Below are positions 62,283 through 64,000 of a stretch of 64,000 nucleotides of DNA, one piece after another; the stretch's first letter is position 1; each line of letters opens with the position of its first letter. A program made the position numbers and the translations under genes. The stretch comes from Acanthaster planci (Eukaryota > Echinodermata > Asteroidea > Valvatida > Acanthasteridae): positions 1,006,719 to 1,070,718 of the forward strand of contig NW_019091448.1 in NCBI RefSeq assembly GCF_001949145.1, written 5' to 3'. The notes beneath the pieces are model-generated. The model worked only from the letters and a program-made list of their open reading frames with translations, was not told the origin of the DNA and made no database searches.

Positions 62283-62375
62283 CAACTGAAAGTTAACCTG
62301 TGACTCGGAGAATCTTTGCACACTTTTTCTCTTCCGAGGGAATTCATTTTCATTTATAACAAAATGTGAAGAAAA
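62283..62375 (+). repeat. Truncated copy 3 of the minisatellite-bearing element
   Basis: aactgaaagttaacctg, then cttccgagggaattc and aacaaaatgtgaa, match the first 90 bp of copy 1. The minisatellite part is missing. Confidence 0.6.
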
Positions 62376-64000
62376 AAAAATTGAATTTTGAAAAACCTTT
62401 TTCCAAGTTTGAACATGTTCGCATTTTAACCAAGTCACCGAGACACAACATCTGGAACAGTAACAAGACAGTACCTTCAACTGTCATTACACTTAGAACA
62501 CGGCAAGGAAGAAATGAAAAGCAAGTTCATGGAAAACTGGAAATGATGCCTTCTGGCAAGAAGTACCGTACTAGTACATGTACATGTACATGCAGCGCAT
62601 AGCTGTGTGTTAACTACTGTGTGGAAGCGCTGTGATGTGAAGATTACTACACACTGACAGGAAAATCTACTCTTCACTATTCTCTTCCAGTTATCAGTCT
62701 GGGCTTTTCTGATTCATTCAGCATGGGATGTACACCCTTCAGACAAACTTTACTGATGGATTAATTAATGTTCTATCTCCTGTTATCAGTTGAACATGTT
62801 TGTTTACTCACATACCGGTATATACGCCTCTTCACAAACTACTGTACCTCTTCACAAACTAGTCTCTGGTTATGACATAGAGCAACTTTTTTTGCTCTAC
62901 TGTGTACTCGTTATCAGTAATGTCCATGGAAGCCTCTTTGATGGAGAGGGCAGAGTCTGCTATTATAAATCTACAATGTACAGGTCTGTGCTGCAGTAAC
63001 TTAACAACCTTGGGGCAGGCCTGCATGACACATTTTTGCATAACAAAGGGCCTGAATAAAGAAACACCAGGACTGCAAACCCTCAGGGTCAGTCTCAGGG
63101 GTGCCCAAGCATTGTGTAGCAAGTGTTTGTGTTGTGGAAGAACCCCGTGGAAGAGGACACTCCACATGTACCCCATACCTTCGAACTCATATGTACATGT
63201 ACTTCAGTGCTGGTGCAGTGCGTGCACTGTACAGGATACTTTCTACAATGCCAGTGGCAATGGTGTACATGTTGTTATGCAATGCATTATACTGGTATTC
63301 TTGGAATCTAAGATTCACGAACTCATTACACATGCACATCAAGTAGTCGTACATTACACTGGGTTCATCCTGGCAACCAAAACCCATTCTAAGCAATAAA
63401 CTGAAAAAAAAGTCCTTCAAATTCAAACATGACAATGTGAAACCCACATATTCACTGCACCGGTTACCTGTAAAATCTTTTCTGCCTATAACAAGGAGAT
63501 CATGTACAATGTATTTTTTATATTCTGAATATTTAGCAACTGGCAGTTATCAATTACAATGTAGGTTTACACCAATTGAAAGTGCACTTGCACATGTACG
63601 AGTACATGCAGCCTATAAAGTGAACAATAAATGCTGTGCAGTGTACATTTGTTGAACAAGATTTATTTTGTTAAACTTGAAGGTAAGGCACATAGGAGCT
63701 GGCAAGTTAGTTTCAATTTAACACTGGTCATAGTAGAGTACAATGTAAACTTTACACCATGTAAACTTTACGCCAAGAGTTTTCCTATAAGGCTAATCTT
63801 TCGCCTGACGTAAGTGTATAATGTACATGTACATGTAGGTACATGTACATGCACTCCTACTTGAGACTTTGAAACCCAGAGTGTGACATGATTAGAAATG
63901 TGACAAAAGTAAACATCTTAACAGGTTATGACTTTGGATAATTACCAGGGTACATATATGGGTATGTACCCATAGGGGGGCCTACTAACTGATACTTTAG

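Larger units (their letters stand above)
57882..64000. other. Upstream region of the stalk/collagen gene
   Basis: No coding exon was recognised. It contains TACATGTA clusters, a 150-bp element with 21-bp inverted ends (59472-59621), one hAT-like end near 59.8 kb, a truncated copy of the minisatellite-associated repeat at 62283-62375, and a GC-richer candidate promoter at 60850-61160. The missing 5' exon of the stalk/collagen gene should lie here or further right. Confidence 0.45.

Overview
This is animal nuclear DNA. Coding sequence comes in short exons bounded by GT/AG splice sites, introns reach more than 16 kb, and most of the window is AT-rich sequence with a very frequent palindromic word (TACATGTA and GTAC-rich relatives) plus short non-autonomous transposons. 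A PTK7 orthologue, the repeat style and the other predicted protein fit a marine invertebrate deuterostome, most likely an amphioxus (Branchiostoma). Other marine invertebrates cannot be excluded from sequence alone.

Two genes can be supported, both on the minus strand. (1) The 5' end of PTK7, an Ig-domain receptor pseudokinase: a signal-peptide exon (about 27.1-27.2 kb) and the first Ig-domain exon (19144-19440). Their splice phases match (1/1). The rest of PTK7 must lie beyond the left edge, so bases 1-19143 are one large partial intron. (2) A nine-exon gene (34092-57881) for a predicted 462-residue type II membrane protein. It has a cytoplasmic tail with a PPTY motif, a transmembrane helix, a coiled-coil stalk, eight Gly-X-Y triplets and a small C-terminal cysteine domain ending HYWRCP. 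Splice sites and phases were checked by eye at all eight junctions and all agree. I know no gene symbol for it.

Layout: 1-19143 PTK7 intron 2 (partial); 19144-19440 PTK7 exon 2; 19441-27133 PTK7 intron 1; about 27134-27224 PTK7 exon 1; 27.2-34.05 kb intergenic, with PTK7 promoter and a possible decayed coding stretch; 34092-57881 the stalk/collagen gene, including a 16.4 kb intron at 41198-57589; 57882-64000 its upstream region, with a candidate promoter near 60.9-61.1 kb.

The most unusual features are these. The four internal stalk exons are 84, 105, 42 and 84 nt, that is 4, 5, 2 and 4 whole heptads. Each begins at heptad position a and all introns there are phase 0, so stalk length could change by exon skipping or duplication without breaking coiled-coil register. 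The C-terminal cysteine domain looks like an undescribed extracellular module. TACATGTA is almost absent from about 26.3 to 41.4 kb although common on both sides. Several transposon families with terminal inverted repeats recur here: TTAA/CCCTAAC, GTGACCC-CTCTG, hAT-like, Tc1/mariner-like, and an element whose interior is a minisatellite.
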